Shown here: one piece after another, positions 8,161 to 15,705 of the stretch
Numbering within the stretch: the stretch's first letter is position 1
Layout of the letters: every line of letters begins with the position of its first letter
DNA from: Streptomyces cavernae
GTDB lineage: Bacteria; Actinomycetota; Actinomycetes; Streptomycetales; Streptomycetaceae
Direction: 5' to 3'
Assembly (NCBI RefSeq): GCF_004023625.1
Contig: NZ_RPDJ01000031.1
Location: 62,001 to 126,000, forward strand
DNA length: 64,000 nt
Translations under genes and position numbers: made by a program
Notes under the pieces: model-generated
Database searches by the model: none
Seen by the model: the letters and a program-made list of their open reading frames with translations, nothing else
Told to the model about the DNA's origin: nothing

Positions 8161-9110
8161 CAGGCACGCCTCCTGACGACCCGCCGGGACACATGCCGGG
8201 CGTCGACGCCGGAGAGGCCACGCACGGCGACGTACGCCTTCTCGCGTCCGGGGAGCGAGACCCGGCCGCGCAACACCGCCTCGGGCTCGCGTTCGATGCG
8301 GTCGAGGAGCCGGCGGTAGATGCCGGCCATGGCCGCGACACAGGCGCCGCTGCGCCGGTCCAGCATGGGCAACAGCCGGTAGCCCTCGGCGAAAAGAGCG
8401 CGGGCCCGTCGCACTTCGAAGTGCACGAGGCCCGCGAAGTCGGAGCCCTCGGGTGGTTCCGGTCCTCCGAAACCGGCCGAGCAGCCGAATTTTGCGAGGT
8501 CGTCGGCGGGGAGATAGGTCCGCCCGCCCTGCGCGTCCTCACGGATGTCTCTGAGGATGTTGGTGAGTTGCAGGGCGATCCCCAGGGTGTCGGCGTACTC
8601 GGGGGCGCGTTCCGCGCCGCGCGCGCCCGGTTCGGTACCGAACACTCCGAGGGAGAGCCGGCCGATCGCGCCGGCCACGCACCGGCAGTACACCTTCAGG
8701 TCGTCCCAGGTCTCGTAGGCCTCGCCGCGCACGTCCATCAGGACGCCGTCGATGAGTTCGTCGAGCCCGTCGAGCGGGATGGGGAAGTGCGCGGCGGCGT
8801 GCGTCAGGGCGACCGCGACCGGGTCGGTGTCGTCCTCGTCGACCGAACGGGCGCGGACCCGGTCGAGCAGGGCCCGGGTGCTCTCGAGCCTGGCCGCCTT
8901 GACGTCCGCGTCGAGCGCGCCGTCACCGATGTCGTCGACGCGCCGCGAGAACGCGTAGAGCGCCGACATCGCGCGGCGCTTGGGCGTCGGCAGCAGCCTG
9001 ATGCCGTACGCGAAGTTCCGTGCCTGCTGTCCGGTGACGGCCTCGCAATAGCTGTACGCGGCGAGTACCGGTGCGGACACGTGTGATGGAGAGTCCACGG
9101 TCCGGATCAC
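8160..9110 (-). CDS. hpnD: Presqualene diphosphate synthase HpnD
   Basis: Squalene/phytoene synthase family enzyme that condenses two FPP molecules to presqualene diphosphate. The 316-aa protein shows both Asp-rich motifs, RRVDDIGDG near residue 57 and QLTNILRDIREDA, followed by RTYLPADDL. The GTG at 9110 overlaps the hpnC stop as GTGA and is preceded by GGAGAGGG. It is paired with its paralogue hpnC immediately upstream, the usual arrangement of the HpnCDE pathway. Assignment of HpnD rather than HpnC rests on the order in the operon and the ARNFAYGIRLLP N-terminus typical of this member. Confidence 0.95.
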   Translation of the reverse strand: MIRTVDSPSHVSAPVLAAYSYCEAVTGQQARNFAYGIRLLPTPKRRAMSALYAFSRRVDDIGDGALDADVKAARLESTRALLDRVRARSVDEDDTDPVAVALTHAAAHFPIPLDGLDELIDGVLMDVRGEAYETWDDLKVYCRCVAGAIGRLSLGVFGTEPGARGAERAPEYADTLGIALQLTNILRDIREDAQGGRTYLPADDLAKFGCSAGFGGPEPPEGSDFAGLVHFEVRRARALFAEGYRLLPMLDRRSGACVAAMAGIYRRLLDRIEREPEAVLRGRVSLPGREKAYVAVRGLSGVDARHVSRRVVRRRA

Positions 9111-10015
9111 CCCTCTCCTCGCAGAGTCACGCCCGCCTCGCGCAGCAATCGGAGCTTGCCGGGCTTGGGCGGGCCGGGAAGTACGTCGTATTCGGCGGCG
9201 GCGATCGCCTGGATCGCCGCCCTTCCCCCCGCCACGAACCCCGCAAGAAGCAGCCTCAGCCTGCCGTGGACGCTACCCACCAGGGGGGTGCCTTCATTCA
9301 GCAGGTCACGGGCGCGTTCTGCTTCGTATGCAACCAGCGCGCGCACCGATGCGCCTGCCGAGGAGGTGGCGAGATCCGCCTCTTGGACATGGAAGCGCTT
9401 CATGTCCGCGGCGGGCAGATAGATGCGGTCGCGGCCGAGGTCCTCGGCGACGTCCTGGAGGTGTTCGACGATCTGCAGCGCGGTACAGACGGCGTCGGAG
9501 CGGCGGACACGCTCGGGCGTCGAGGTGCCGGTGACGGCGAGGACCAGCCGGCCGACGGGGTTGGCGGACAGTTCGCAGTAGGCGAGCAGGTCGTCGTAGG
9601 TCTCGTACCGCCGCACCAGCTGGTCCTGACGGTTCGCCGCGATCAGGGCGAGGAAGGGCTCGGGGGTGAGGCCGGCGCGGCGGACGGTGGATCCCAGTCT
9701 GCGCAGCAGCGGGTGACGAGGTGTCGGACCGGCCGGCTCGAACACCCTGCGGAGGTCGGTTTCGAAGGCGTCCAGAAGGACCAGCCGGTCCTCGGCCTCG
9801 TGGGGGGCGACACCGAGGAGACGAGCGTCGGCGCCACCGGGTGCGAGATCGCCGTCACCGATGTCGTCGACGAGACGGGCGAAGCCGTAGACGGCCATGA
9901 GGTCGGCGCGCCACGCCCTGGGCAGGAAGAACGGCGCCACCGGAAAGTTCTCGTCCGCGGCCTTGCCGAGCGTGGCGCGCTCCGGGTCGCCGGCGCGCGT
10001 CCCGGCTCCCGTCAC
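9107..10015 (-). CDS. hpnC: Hydroxysqualene synthase HpnC
   Basis: Squalene/phytoene synthase family enzyme acting on presqualene diphosphate to give hydroxysqualene. The 302-aa product starts MTGAGTRAGD and carries the family KAADENFPVAPFFLP segment and the Asp-rich LVDDIGDG. The second Asp-rich motif reads HLQDVAEDLGRDRIYLPAAD. The GTG start at 10015 overlaps the stop of a 21-codon upstream ORF (GTGA), so translation may be coupled to that leader. It is the first major gene of the hopanoid operon. A homologue of a neighbouring gene could be swapped functionally with HpnD, but order and sequence favour HpnC. Confidence 0.94.
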   Translation of the reverse strand: MTGAGTRAGDPERATLGKAADENFPVAPFFLPRAWRADLMAVYGFARLVDDIGDGDLAPGGADARLLGVAPHEAEDRLVLLDAFETDLRRVFEPAGPTPRHPLLRRLGSTVRRAGLTPEPFLALIAANRQDQLVRRYETYDDLLAYCELSANPVGRLVLAVTGTSTPERVRRSDAVCTALQIVEHLQDVAEDLGRDRIYLPAADMKRFHVQEADLATSSAGASVRALVAYEAERARDLLNEGTPLVGSVHGRLRLLLAGFVAGGRAAIQAIAAAEYDVLPGPPKPGKLRLLREAGVTLRGEG

Positions 10016-10077
10016 CGCTCGCTGCCCGGCGCGGGGACGGCTGAAGCGTCGGGGAGCTGGAGAGTATCCGTAGCCAT
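10012..10077 (-). CDS. Putative 21-aa leader ORF coupled to hpnC
   Basis: ATG at 10077 opens a 21-codon frame (MATDTLQLPDASAVPAPGSE plus Arg) that ends in a TGA overlapping the hpnC GTG. GGGAG lies about 11 nt upstream of the ATG. Third positions are mostly G/C. It could be a short coupled gene, a leader that regulates hpnC, or an older N-terminus of HpnC separated by a frameshift. I do not recognise the peptide. Confidence 0.45.
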   Translation of the reverse strand: MATDTLQLPDASAVPAPGSER

Positions 10078-10363
10078 TGCCGTCACGTCTCCCGTTCTAC
10101 ACTGCCGACCCAACACATCCCATTTCGGACACGCCGCCCGGGCGTCGGCGGCGCGCGGCCGCCGTCGGAGGGCCCGGCGACCTGGTACACCGTGTGCCGA
10201 TGCGCGGATTATCGCCCCACTTGCCGTGAATCGGCACCGGTACAGCTTACGTTGTACAGCGCATGAGGGTTCGTCGAGGTGTCCTGGACATCACAACAAC
10301 ACACCGATTGGTCACAAGATTCCTGCGCCCGACCAGAGTTGGTCTTCCCTTTGCACACGCGGA
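10078..10363 (-). promoter_or_regulatory. Upstream region of the hopanoid operon with paired GTACAGC repeats
   Basis: This 286-bp gap has no convincing gene. It must contain the promoter reading left into hpnC. Two direct GTACAGC heptamers at 10240-10246 and 10254-10260 flank TTACGTT (14-bp period). On the minus strand a GATAAT hexamer occurs at about 10207-10212, but no good -35 element lies 17 nt upstream, so I do not assign a promoter. A very GC-rich stretch (10136-10180) lies between these elements and the leader ORF. Confidence 0.4.
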
Positions 10364-10389
10364 GCCCCGCCGAACGGTTCCGGCGGGGC
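10364..10389 (-). terminator. Stem-loop terminator after the TagH-like gene
   Basis: GCCCCGCCG (10364-10372) pairs perfectly with CGGCGGGGC (10381-10389) around an 8-nt loop that can itself extend the stem. It lies 14 nt past the stop of the ATP-binding gene and separates the polymer-export operon from the hopanoid operon. No U-tract follows, as is common in Streptomyces. Confidence 0.75.
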
Positions 10390-10403
10390 CCCGTCGCGGT
10401 GCT

Positions 10404-11237
10404 CTACCTGCCGGTGAACTTCTCGTACTCCTTGAGTACCTCCGCGGTGGGGCCGTCCATGCGCAGTTCCCCGCGCTCCAGCCACAGCACCCGGTCGCAG
10501 GTGTCCCGGATCGACTTGTTGTTGTGACTGACCAGGAACACCGTGCCGGCGTGCTTGCGCAGCTCGCGGATGCGGGCCTCGGAACGCTGCTGGAACGAGC
10601 GGTCGCCGGTGGCGAGCGCCTCGTCGATCATCAGGACGTCGTGGTCCTTGGCGGCGGCGATGGAGAAGCGGAGCCGGGCCGCCATGCCGGAGGAGTAGGT
10701 CCGCATCGGCAGGGTGATGAAGTCGCCCTTCTCGTTGATGCCGGAGAAGTCGACGATCTCCTGGTAGCGCTCCCTGATCTGCTCCCGGGACATGCCCATC
10801 GCGAGCCCGCCCAATATGACGTTGCGTTCGCCCGTCAGATCGTTCATCAGGGCCGCGTTCACACCGAGCAGTGAGGGCTGGCCGTCGGTGTAGACGTGGC
10901 CCTCCTCGGCGGGCAGCAGTCCGGCGATGGCGCGCAGCAGGGTGGACTTGCCGGAGCCGTTGGAGCCGATCAGGCCGATGGCCTCGCCGCGGTAGGCGAC
11001 GAAGGAGACACCGCGCACCGCGTGCACCTTGCGCACCCCGCGTGCCGAGTCGTCGGAGCCTCGCCTGAGGATGCGACTGAGGGCGGCGGTGGCGCTGCCC
11101 TTGCCGGTCTTGGCGCCGTTGACGCGGTAGACGATGTGCAGGTCGTCCGCGATGACGGTGGGGATGCGGGAGCCGCCGTCCGCGGCGTCCGCCGTGTCCT
11201 CCACGTGCTTGGTGAGCCGGTCGTCCTGGTCAGCCAC
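10404..11237 (-). CDS. ABC transporter ATP-binding protein, polysaccharide/teichoic-acid export type (TagH-like)
   Basis: ATPase subunit of an ABC-2 type exporter for lipid-linked glycans. The 277-aa protein has Walker A GSNGSGKST at residues 91-99, a degenerate signature TYSSGM typical of polysaccharide exporters, Walker B VLMIDEALATGD, and the H-loop VSHN. An N-terminal extension of about 30 residues precedes the domain. It overlaps the permease gene by 8 nt and forms the end of the seven-gene cluster. The family (TagH, Wzt, RfbE) exports teichoic acids or O-antigens; the substrate here is inferred to be the product of the upstream CDP-alcohol and glycosyltransferase genes. No C-terminal carbohydrate-binding domain is present. 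Confidence 0.9.
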   Translation of the reverse strand: MADQDDRLTKHVEDTADAADGGSRIPTVIADDLHIVYRVNGAKTGKGSATAALSRILRRGSDDSARGVRKVHAVRGVSFVAYRGEAIGLIGSNGSGKSTLLRAIAGLLPAEEGHVYTDGQPSLLGVNAALMNDLTGERNVILGGLAMGMSREQIRERYQEIVDFSGINEKGDFITLPMRTYSSGMAARLRFSIAAAKDHDVLMIDEALATGDRSFQQRSEARIRELRKHAGTVFLVSHNNKSIRDTCDRVLWLERGELRMDGPTAEVLKEYEKFTGR

Positions 11238-12159
11238 GGCCGTACCTCTCCTCCGCCTTCCAGAAGTAGACGAAGCCGCCGATCATCAGCAGCGCGGCCC
11301 AGCCGCCGGCCACCGCCCACACGTGCGGCGGCAGGTTCTCCGAGCCGTATCCGTCGATGAGTGCGAAGCGCATGAGGTCCATGTAGATCGCGGCCGGGTT
11401 CCACTGCAGGATGTCGGCGATCCACTTCGGGTGATCCGCCAGCATCACCGGGATCGAGAACATCACGCCGGACGCGTACATCCAGGTCCGCATCACGAAC
11501 GGCATCAGCTGGGCGAGGTCCGGCGTCTTGGCGCCCATTCTGGCCATGATCAGCGCGAGGCCGGTGTTGAAGAGGAACTGCAGTACCAGCACCGGGAGGA
11601 TCAGCACCCAGGACAGCTTCGGGTAGCTGCCGAAGGCGAGCGTCACCGCGAACAGCACGATCATCGAGAAGAGCAGCTGCTGGAGCTGCTGCAACGAGAA
11701 CGAGATCGGCAGCGAGGCACGCGGGAAGTGCAGGGCGCGGACGAGGCCGAGATTGCTCGAGATCGCCCGGACCCCGGCCATCACCGAGCTCTGGGTGAAT
11801 GTGAAGACGAACACACCCGTCACCAGGAACGGGATGTACACCTCGCGGGACATCCCGCGGTCCGCCTCCAGGATCAGGCCGAAGATCAGGAAGTACACGG
11901 CCGCGTTGAGCAGCGGAGTCGCCACCTGCCACAGCTGGCCGAGCTTGGCCTGGCTGTACTGGGCGGTGAGCTTGGCCTGGGAGAAGGCGAGGATGAAGTG
12001 CCGCCGTCCCCAGAGCTGACGGACGTACTCGACGAGTCCGGGCCGGGCACCGCTCACGGCGAGCCCGTACTTGGCGGCCAGTTCCGCCGCGGAGAGCCCG
12101 TCATCGGGGGACGGTCGGTCGCTCAACGCGACTCGGCCATCGTGCGTTGTCTCACTCAC
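11230..12159 (-). CDS. ABC-2 type export permease (TagG-like)
   Basis: Membrane subunit of the glycan exporter encoded with the following ATPase gene. The 309-aa protein has a cytoplasmic N-terminus of about 60 residues, then ILAFSQAKLTAQYSQAKLGQ, and about six hydrophobic segments such as LLNAAVYFLIFGLIL and ALLMIGGFVYFW near the C-terminus. This is the ABC2_membrane topology. Start is a GTG at 12159 with only a weak GAGGA 15 nt upstream, so the exact N-terminus is uncertain. About 100 nt separate it from the glycosyltransferase gene upstream, the largest gap in this operon. Confidence 0.9.
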   Translation of the reverse strand: MSETTHDGRVALSDRPSPDDGLSAAELAAKYGLAVSGARPGLVEYVRQLWGRRHFILAFSQAKLTAQYSQAKLGQLWQVATPLLNAAVYFLIFGLILEADRGMSREVYIPFLVTGVFVFTFTQSSVMAGVRAISSNLGLVRALHFPRASLPISFSLQQLQQLLFSMIVLFAVTLAFGSYPKLSWVLILPVLVLQFLFNTGLALIMARMGAKTPDLAQLMPFVMRTWMYASGVMFSIPVMLADHPKWIADILQWNPAAIYMDLMRFALIDGYGSENLPPHVWAVAGGWAALLMIGGFVYFWKAEERYGRG

Positions 12160-12259
12160 AAGTGGAAAGCTTTCGTCCTCAAAGTGCGCAGCCTGGTCGG
12201 GCGTAGGCGTCGAGCCAGGGACCGGGGTACGGACCCGATGCTCTCAGATACCGAGCTTG

Positions 12260-13147
12260 TCAGATGACCGGTGGTCGGCCCAGCCGGGTCAGCCGCCACA
12301 CCGTACGCCACTTCATGGGCCGGCGTGGTCCGCAGGAGGTGGTCCAGCCCTCGCGGAAGCCTCCGAACCAGGCTCGCAGAGCCTGCCGCGAGGGCCGTCT
12401 GACCAGCGTCAGCAGCATCCAGGCGCCGAGGTAGACGGGCACCAGGAGCGCGGGCAGATTCCGGCGGGCGAGCCAGACACGGTTGCGCGCCACCATGCGG
12501 TGGAAGACCGCGTGCCGCGAGGGAGTGGTGGTGGGGTGGTACAGCACCATGTCGGCGCGGTAGTCGATCATCCAGCCGGCGTCCAGGGCCCGCCAGGCGA
12601 GATCCGTCTCCTCATGGGCGTAGAAGAACGCCTCGGGCAGTACGCCGACCTCGGCCAGGACCTCGGTGCGCACGGCGTTGGCGCCGCCCAGGAAGGTGGT
12701 GACCCGGGAGGAGCGCAGCGGGTCGGAGGCGTTCAGCCGGGGGACGTGGCGGCGCTGGGTGACACCGGTCTCGGGATCGGCGATGCGGAAGCTGATGATG
12801 CCGAGCCGCGGGTCGGCCTCGAAGGCCTGCCGGCACAGTTCCGCGGTGTCGTTGTTCGCGAGCAGACCGTCGTCGTCGAGGAAGAGCAGGATGTCGACGT
12901 CGCGGCCGCCGGGGCCGAAGGCCTCGATGCCGATGTTGCGGCCGCCGGGGATGCCGAGGTTCTCGGGCAGCTCGACGGTGCGGACGCCCTCGGGCAGCTC
13001 CGGTACCGGGGAGCCGTTGCCGACCACGACCACCTCGACCGGGTCGCCGTCCTGCTTGGCGACCGAGTCGAGGAGGGCGCGGAGCTCGGCGGGGCGGTTG
13101 CCCATGGTGATGATGACCGCCCCGACCTTCATGCCGGTCCCGGTCAT
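12260..13147 (-). CDS. GT2-family glycosyltransferase
   Basis: Cytoplasmic or membrane-attached GT-A glycosyltransferase of 295 aa. It opens with VGAVIITMGNRPAELRALLDS, has NLGIPGGRNIGIEAF and the metal-binding acidic run LLFLDDDG near residue 95, then GGANAVRTEVL and an acceptor-side HEETDLAWRAL motif, all typical of rhamnosyl/galactofuranosyl-type GT2 enzymes. A hydrophobic segment LLVPVYLGAWMLLTLV near the C-terminus suggests membrane association. The ATG at 13147 overlaps the stop of the CDP-alcohol transferase gene (ATGA). Donor sugar unknown; galE further along could supply UDP-galactose, but this is only a guess. Confidence 0.9.
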   Translation of the reverse strand: MTGTGMKVGAVIITMGNRPAELRALLDSVAKQDGDPVEVVVVGNGSPVPELPEGVRTVELPENLGIPGGRNIGIEAFGPGGRDVDILLFLDDDGLLANNDTAELCRQAFEADPRLGIISFRIADPETGVTQRRHVPRLNASDPLRSSRVTTFLGGANAVRTEVLAEVGVLPEAFFYAHEETDLAWRALDAGWMIDYRADMVLYHPTTTPSRHAVFHRMVARNRVWLARRNLPALLVPVYLGAWMLLTLVRRPSRQALRAWFGGFREGWTTSCGPRRPMKWRTVWRLTRLGRPPVI

Positions 13148-13923
13148 TTGAGCCTGCTGGAGGCAAGGATCGAGACGAGGTGGAGCAGGGTCTGCAGGAC
13201 CGCGATGCCGGCCAGCACGGCGACGCCGAGCCGCTCGAAGAACAGGTCGCCGCGGGTCTCGTCCACGATCGCCAGGACCAGGATCAGCAGGGACGCCTCG
13301 ATGCCCAGGATGAGCCGGTGGAACTTCAGCGCCCCGGCGGCCTTGCGGGCCAGCGCCATACCGGACGAGCGCGGCTCGGACGCCGCCTCCTTCACGGGCG
13401 GCAGTCCGCCCTGGTGCCGGGCGACCCCGACGAGGTCGGTCTCGGCCTTGATGAGGACGGCGCCGAGGGCGGCGAGGGTGCCGAGGAACGCCCACAGCCA
13501 GTCGATCCGTCCCTCGCCCCACAGGTCGGCGGCGCGCAGACCGAAGCCGACCAGCACGGCGGCGTCGCAGAGGTAGGCGCCGACCCGGTCCAGGTAGACG
13601 CCACTGAGCGAGAACTGCTTCTTCCAGCGGGCGATCTCGCCGTCGACGCAGTCCAGCAGCAGGTACAGCTGGACCATCAGCACACCCAGCACGGCACCCG
13701 GGATCCCCGGCACCAGCAGCGCCGGGAGGGCGAGGACACCGAAGACGGTCATCAGATAGGTCAGCTGGTTGGGCGTGACCCGCGTGTTCACCAGGTACCG
13801 GTCCACGCGCAGCGACAGCTCTCGCATGTAGAGCCGGCCGCCCCAGTGCTCGCCGCTCCGCCGGTCCTTCACACCCGGAGGATGAACGACCGGGCGGAGT
13901 TCAGCTACCGATGGCCTTGGCAT
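13144..13923 (-). CDS. CDP-alcohol phosphatidyltransferase-family protein with altered catalytic motif
   Basis: Integral-membrane enzyme family that moves a phospho-alcohol from a CDP-alcohol to an acceptor hydroxyl. The 259-aa product has about six membrane segments. The family signature is D-x2-DG-x2-AR-x8-G-x3-D-x3-D. Here DCVDGEIARWKKQFSLSG and VYLDRVGA are seen, so the first three Asp are kept but the fourth, the proposed base, is Ala. The start ATG at 13923 overlaps the dehydrogenase gene by 23 nt; the stop overlaps the GT2 start. It may use another residue (an Asp follows five residues later in LCDAA), act as a non-catalytic partner of the paralogue at 15,702, or have a different reaction. 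Confidence 0.85.
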   Translation of the reverse strand: MPRPSVAELRPVVHPPGVKDRRSGEHWGGRLYMRELSLRVDRYLVNTRVTPNQLTYLMTVFGVLALPALLVPGIPGAVLGVLMVQLYLLLDCVDGEIARWKKQFSLSGVYLDRVGAYLCDAAVLVGFGLRAADLWGEGRIDWLWAFLGTLAALGAVLIKAETDLVGVARHQGGLPPVKEAASEPRSSGMALARKAAGALKFHRLILGIEASLLILVLAIVDETRGDLFFERLGVAVLAGIAVLQTLLHLVSILASSRLK

Positions 13924-14965
13924 AGTCGGAGTAGGCGTCCTTGATCTCGTCGGTGGACAGGGCGAGGTGCTCGAGGATCGTGAAGCGGCCCGGCCGGGTC
14001 TGCGGCGCGTAGTCGACGGCCTTGACGAACTCGTCCACGCTGAAGCCGATCTCCTCCGGCAGCACCGGCAGGCCGTGCCTGCGCAGCACCTCCGCGAAGT
14101 AGCCGGACTGCTCGTGGGCACCGCGCAGGTACATGGCGAAGGCAGCGCCGAGGCCGACCTGCTCGCCGTGGCTCGCGGCCCGCTTGGGGAAGAGCAGGTC
14201 GAAGGCGTGGCTGATCTCGTGGCAGGCGCCGGAGGAGGGCCGGGTGTCGCCGCTGATCGACATGGCGATACCGGAGAGCACCAGGGCCTCCGCGAGCACC
14301 GTGAGGAACTCGTCGTCGCCCGCGCCGCCCGGGTGCCGCAGCACCGACTCGCCCGCGGTCCGCGCCATCGCCGCCGCGAGGCCGTCCACGGGCTCCCCGT
14401 GGATCTTGTGCGACAGCTCCCAGTCGGCGATGGCGGAGATGTTGGAGATGGCGTCGCCGACGCCGGAGCGGACGAAGCGGATCGGGGCCTCACGGATCAC
14501 GTCGAGGTCGATGACCATCGCGATCGGCGTGGGCACTCCGTAGGAGCCGCGGCCGTTGTCGTTGTCCAGGATCGACACCGGCGAGCACAGTCCGTCGTGG
14601 GAGAGGTTGGTCGCCACGGCGACCATGGGCAGGCCGACCCGCGCCGCGGCGTACTTCGCCACGTCGATGATCTTGCCGCCGCCGAGGCCGACCACCGCGT
14701 CGTAGCGCTGCTTGCCCTTGATGTCGTCGGCCAGCTTCACCGCGGAGTCGATGGTGCCGTCGGAGACCGGGTACCAGTCGGCGCCGGGCAGCACCGGCGC
14801 GAGCCGCTCGCGCAGTGCCTGGCCCGAACCACTGCTTATGGCGATGGCCAGCTTGCCGGAGTTGGAGATCCGCTGGTCGGCCAGCAGGCCCGCCAGATCG
14901 TCCAGTGCTCCGGCGTTGATGTCGACGACGACGGGCGACGGGATGAGCCTCGTCAGTACTGGCAC
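13901..14965 (-). CDS. sn-Glycerol-1-phosphate dehydrogenase-like, iron-containing alcohol dehydrogenase superfamily
   Basis: The 354-aa protein matches the G1P dehydrogenase/EgsA group: NAD(P)-binding GLGGGKIID at 93-101, the SHDG box at 122-125 and metal-ligand segments GVGDAIS (D171), GACHEISHAFD (246-256) and SHGEQV (265-270). Family members reduce DHAP to sn-glycerol 1-phosphate, the stereoisomer used in archaeal lipids and rarely in bacteria. Related fold members act on other phospho-alcohols, so the substrate is inferred. It overlaps the cytidylyltransferase gene by 13 nt and the CDP-alcohol transferase gene by 23 nt, which suggests that its product becomes CDP-activated and polymerised. 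Confidence 0.85.
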   Translation of the reverse strand: MPVLTRLIPSPVVVDINAGALDDLAGLLADQRISNSGKLAIAISSGSGQALRERLAPVLPGADWYPVSDGTIDSAVKLADDIKGKQRYDAVVGLGGGKIIDVAKYAAARVGLPMVAVATNLSHDGLCSPVSILDNDNGRGSYGVPTPIAMVIDLDVIREAPIRFVRSGVGDAISNISAIADWELSHKIHGEPVDGLAAAMARTAGESVLRHPGGAGDDEFLTVLAEALVLSGIAMSISGDTRPSSGACHEISHAFDLLFPKRAASHGEQVGLGAAFAMYLRGAHEQSGYFAEVLRRHGLPVLPEEIGFSVDEFVKAVDYAPQTRPGRFTILEHLALSTDEIKDAYSDYAKAIGS

Positions 14966-15705
14966 GCGATCTCACGCCCCTTGGCCAGGTCGTCGTGGTT
15001 GTCGATCTCGACCCACTTCACGTCGCCGATCGGCGCGACGTCGATGCGGAAGCCCCGGTTGACGAGCTCCTGGTAGCCGTGCTCGTAGAACTGCTGCGGG
15101 TCCGTCTCGAAGACGGTCTTCAGCGCGTCGGCGAGCTCGTCCGCCGCCTCGCCCTCGATGAGGGTGACGCCGATGTACTCGCCGGTGGCCTCGGCGGGGT
15201 CCATCAGCTTGGTGATCTTCGTCATGCCGCCGTCGGGGCCGACGACGACCTTCATCTCCTCGTCGGCGAGGGACTTCACCGTGTCGAGGGCGAGGATGAT
15301 CTTCTTGCCGTCGCCGCGGGCGGCGAGCAGGGTCTTCTCCACGGAGACCGGGTGCACGGTGTCGCCGTTGGCGAGGATCACCGAGTGCTTGATGGCGTCA
15401 CGGCCGCACCACAGGGAGTAGGCGTTGTTCCACTCCTCGGCCTTGTCGTTGTCGATGAGGGTGATCTTCAGGCCGTACTTCCGCTCGAGGGCCTCGCGGC
15501 GCTCGTAGACGGCCTCCTTGCGGTACCCGACGATGATCGCGACCTCGGTCAGACCGATCTCGGCGAAGTTGCCGAGGGTGAGGTCCAGGACCGTGAGGCT
15601 CTCCTCGTTCCCTTCGGGGCCGACCGGCACCAATGCCTTCGGCAGGGTGTCGGTGTAGGGGCGCAGACGCCGTCCGGCGCCGGCCGCCAGCACGAGGCCG
15701 ATCAT
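14953..15705 (-). CDS. LicC-like nucleotidyltransferase (probable CTP:phospho-alcohol cytidylyltransferase)
   Basis: A 250-aa sugar-nucleotidyltransferase-fold enzyme. The N-terminal LVLAAGAGRRLRPYTDTLPK is the NTP-binding signature, and NDKAEEWNNAYSLWCG near residue 90 resembles the NxxY-NN-YSL segment of LicC/PntC-type cytidylyltransferases that activate phosphocholine or phosphonates. NGDTVHP carries a likely metal ligand. In this cluster it lies between a glycerol-phosphate dehydrogenase and a CDP-alcohol phosphotransferase, so production of a CDP-alcohol fits better than sugar activation. The 5' end overlaps the upstream DUF5941-type gene by 4 nt. Substrate not proven. Confidence 0.85.
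   Translation of the reverse strand: MIGLVLAAGAGRRLRPYTDTLPKALVPVGPEGNEESLTVLDLTLGNFAEIGLTEVAIIVGYRKEAVYERREALERKYGLKITLIDNDKAEEWNNAYSLWCGRDAIKHSVILANGDTVHPVSVEKTLLAARGDGKKIILALDTVKSLADEEMKVVVGPDGGMTKITKLMDPAEATGEYIGVTLIEGEAADELADALKTVFETDPQQFYEHGYQELVNRGFRIDVAPIGDVKWVEIDNHDDLAKGREIACQY

Noticed and set aside
13967..15076. 369-aa plus-strand ORF
   Set aside because: Antisense to the glycerol-phosphate dehydrogenase homologue, with shadow composition.
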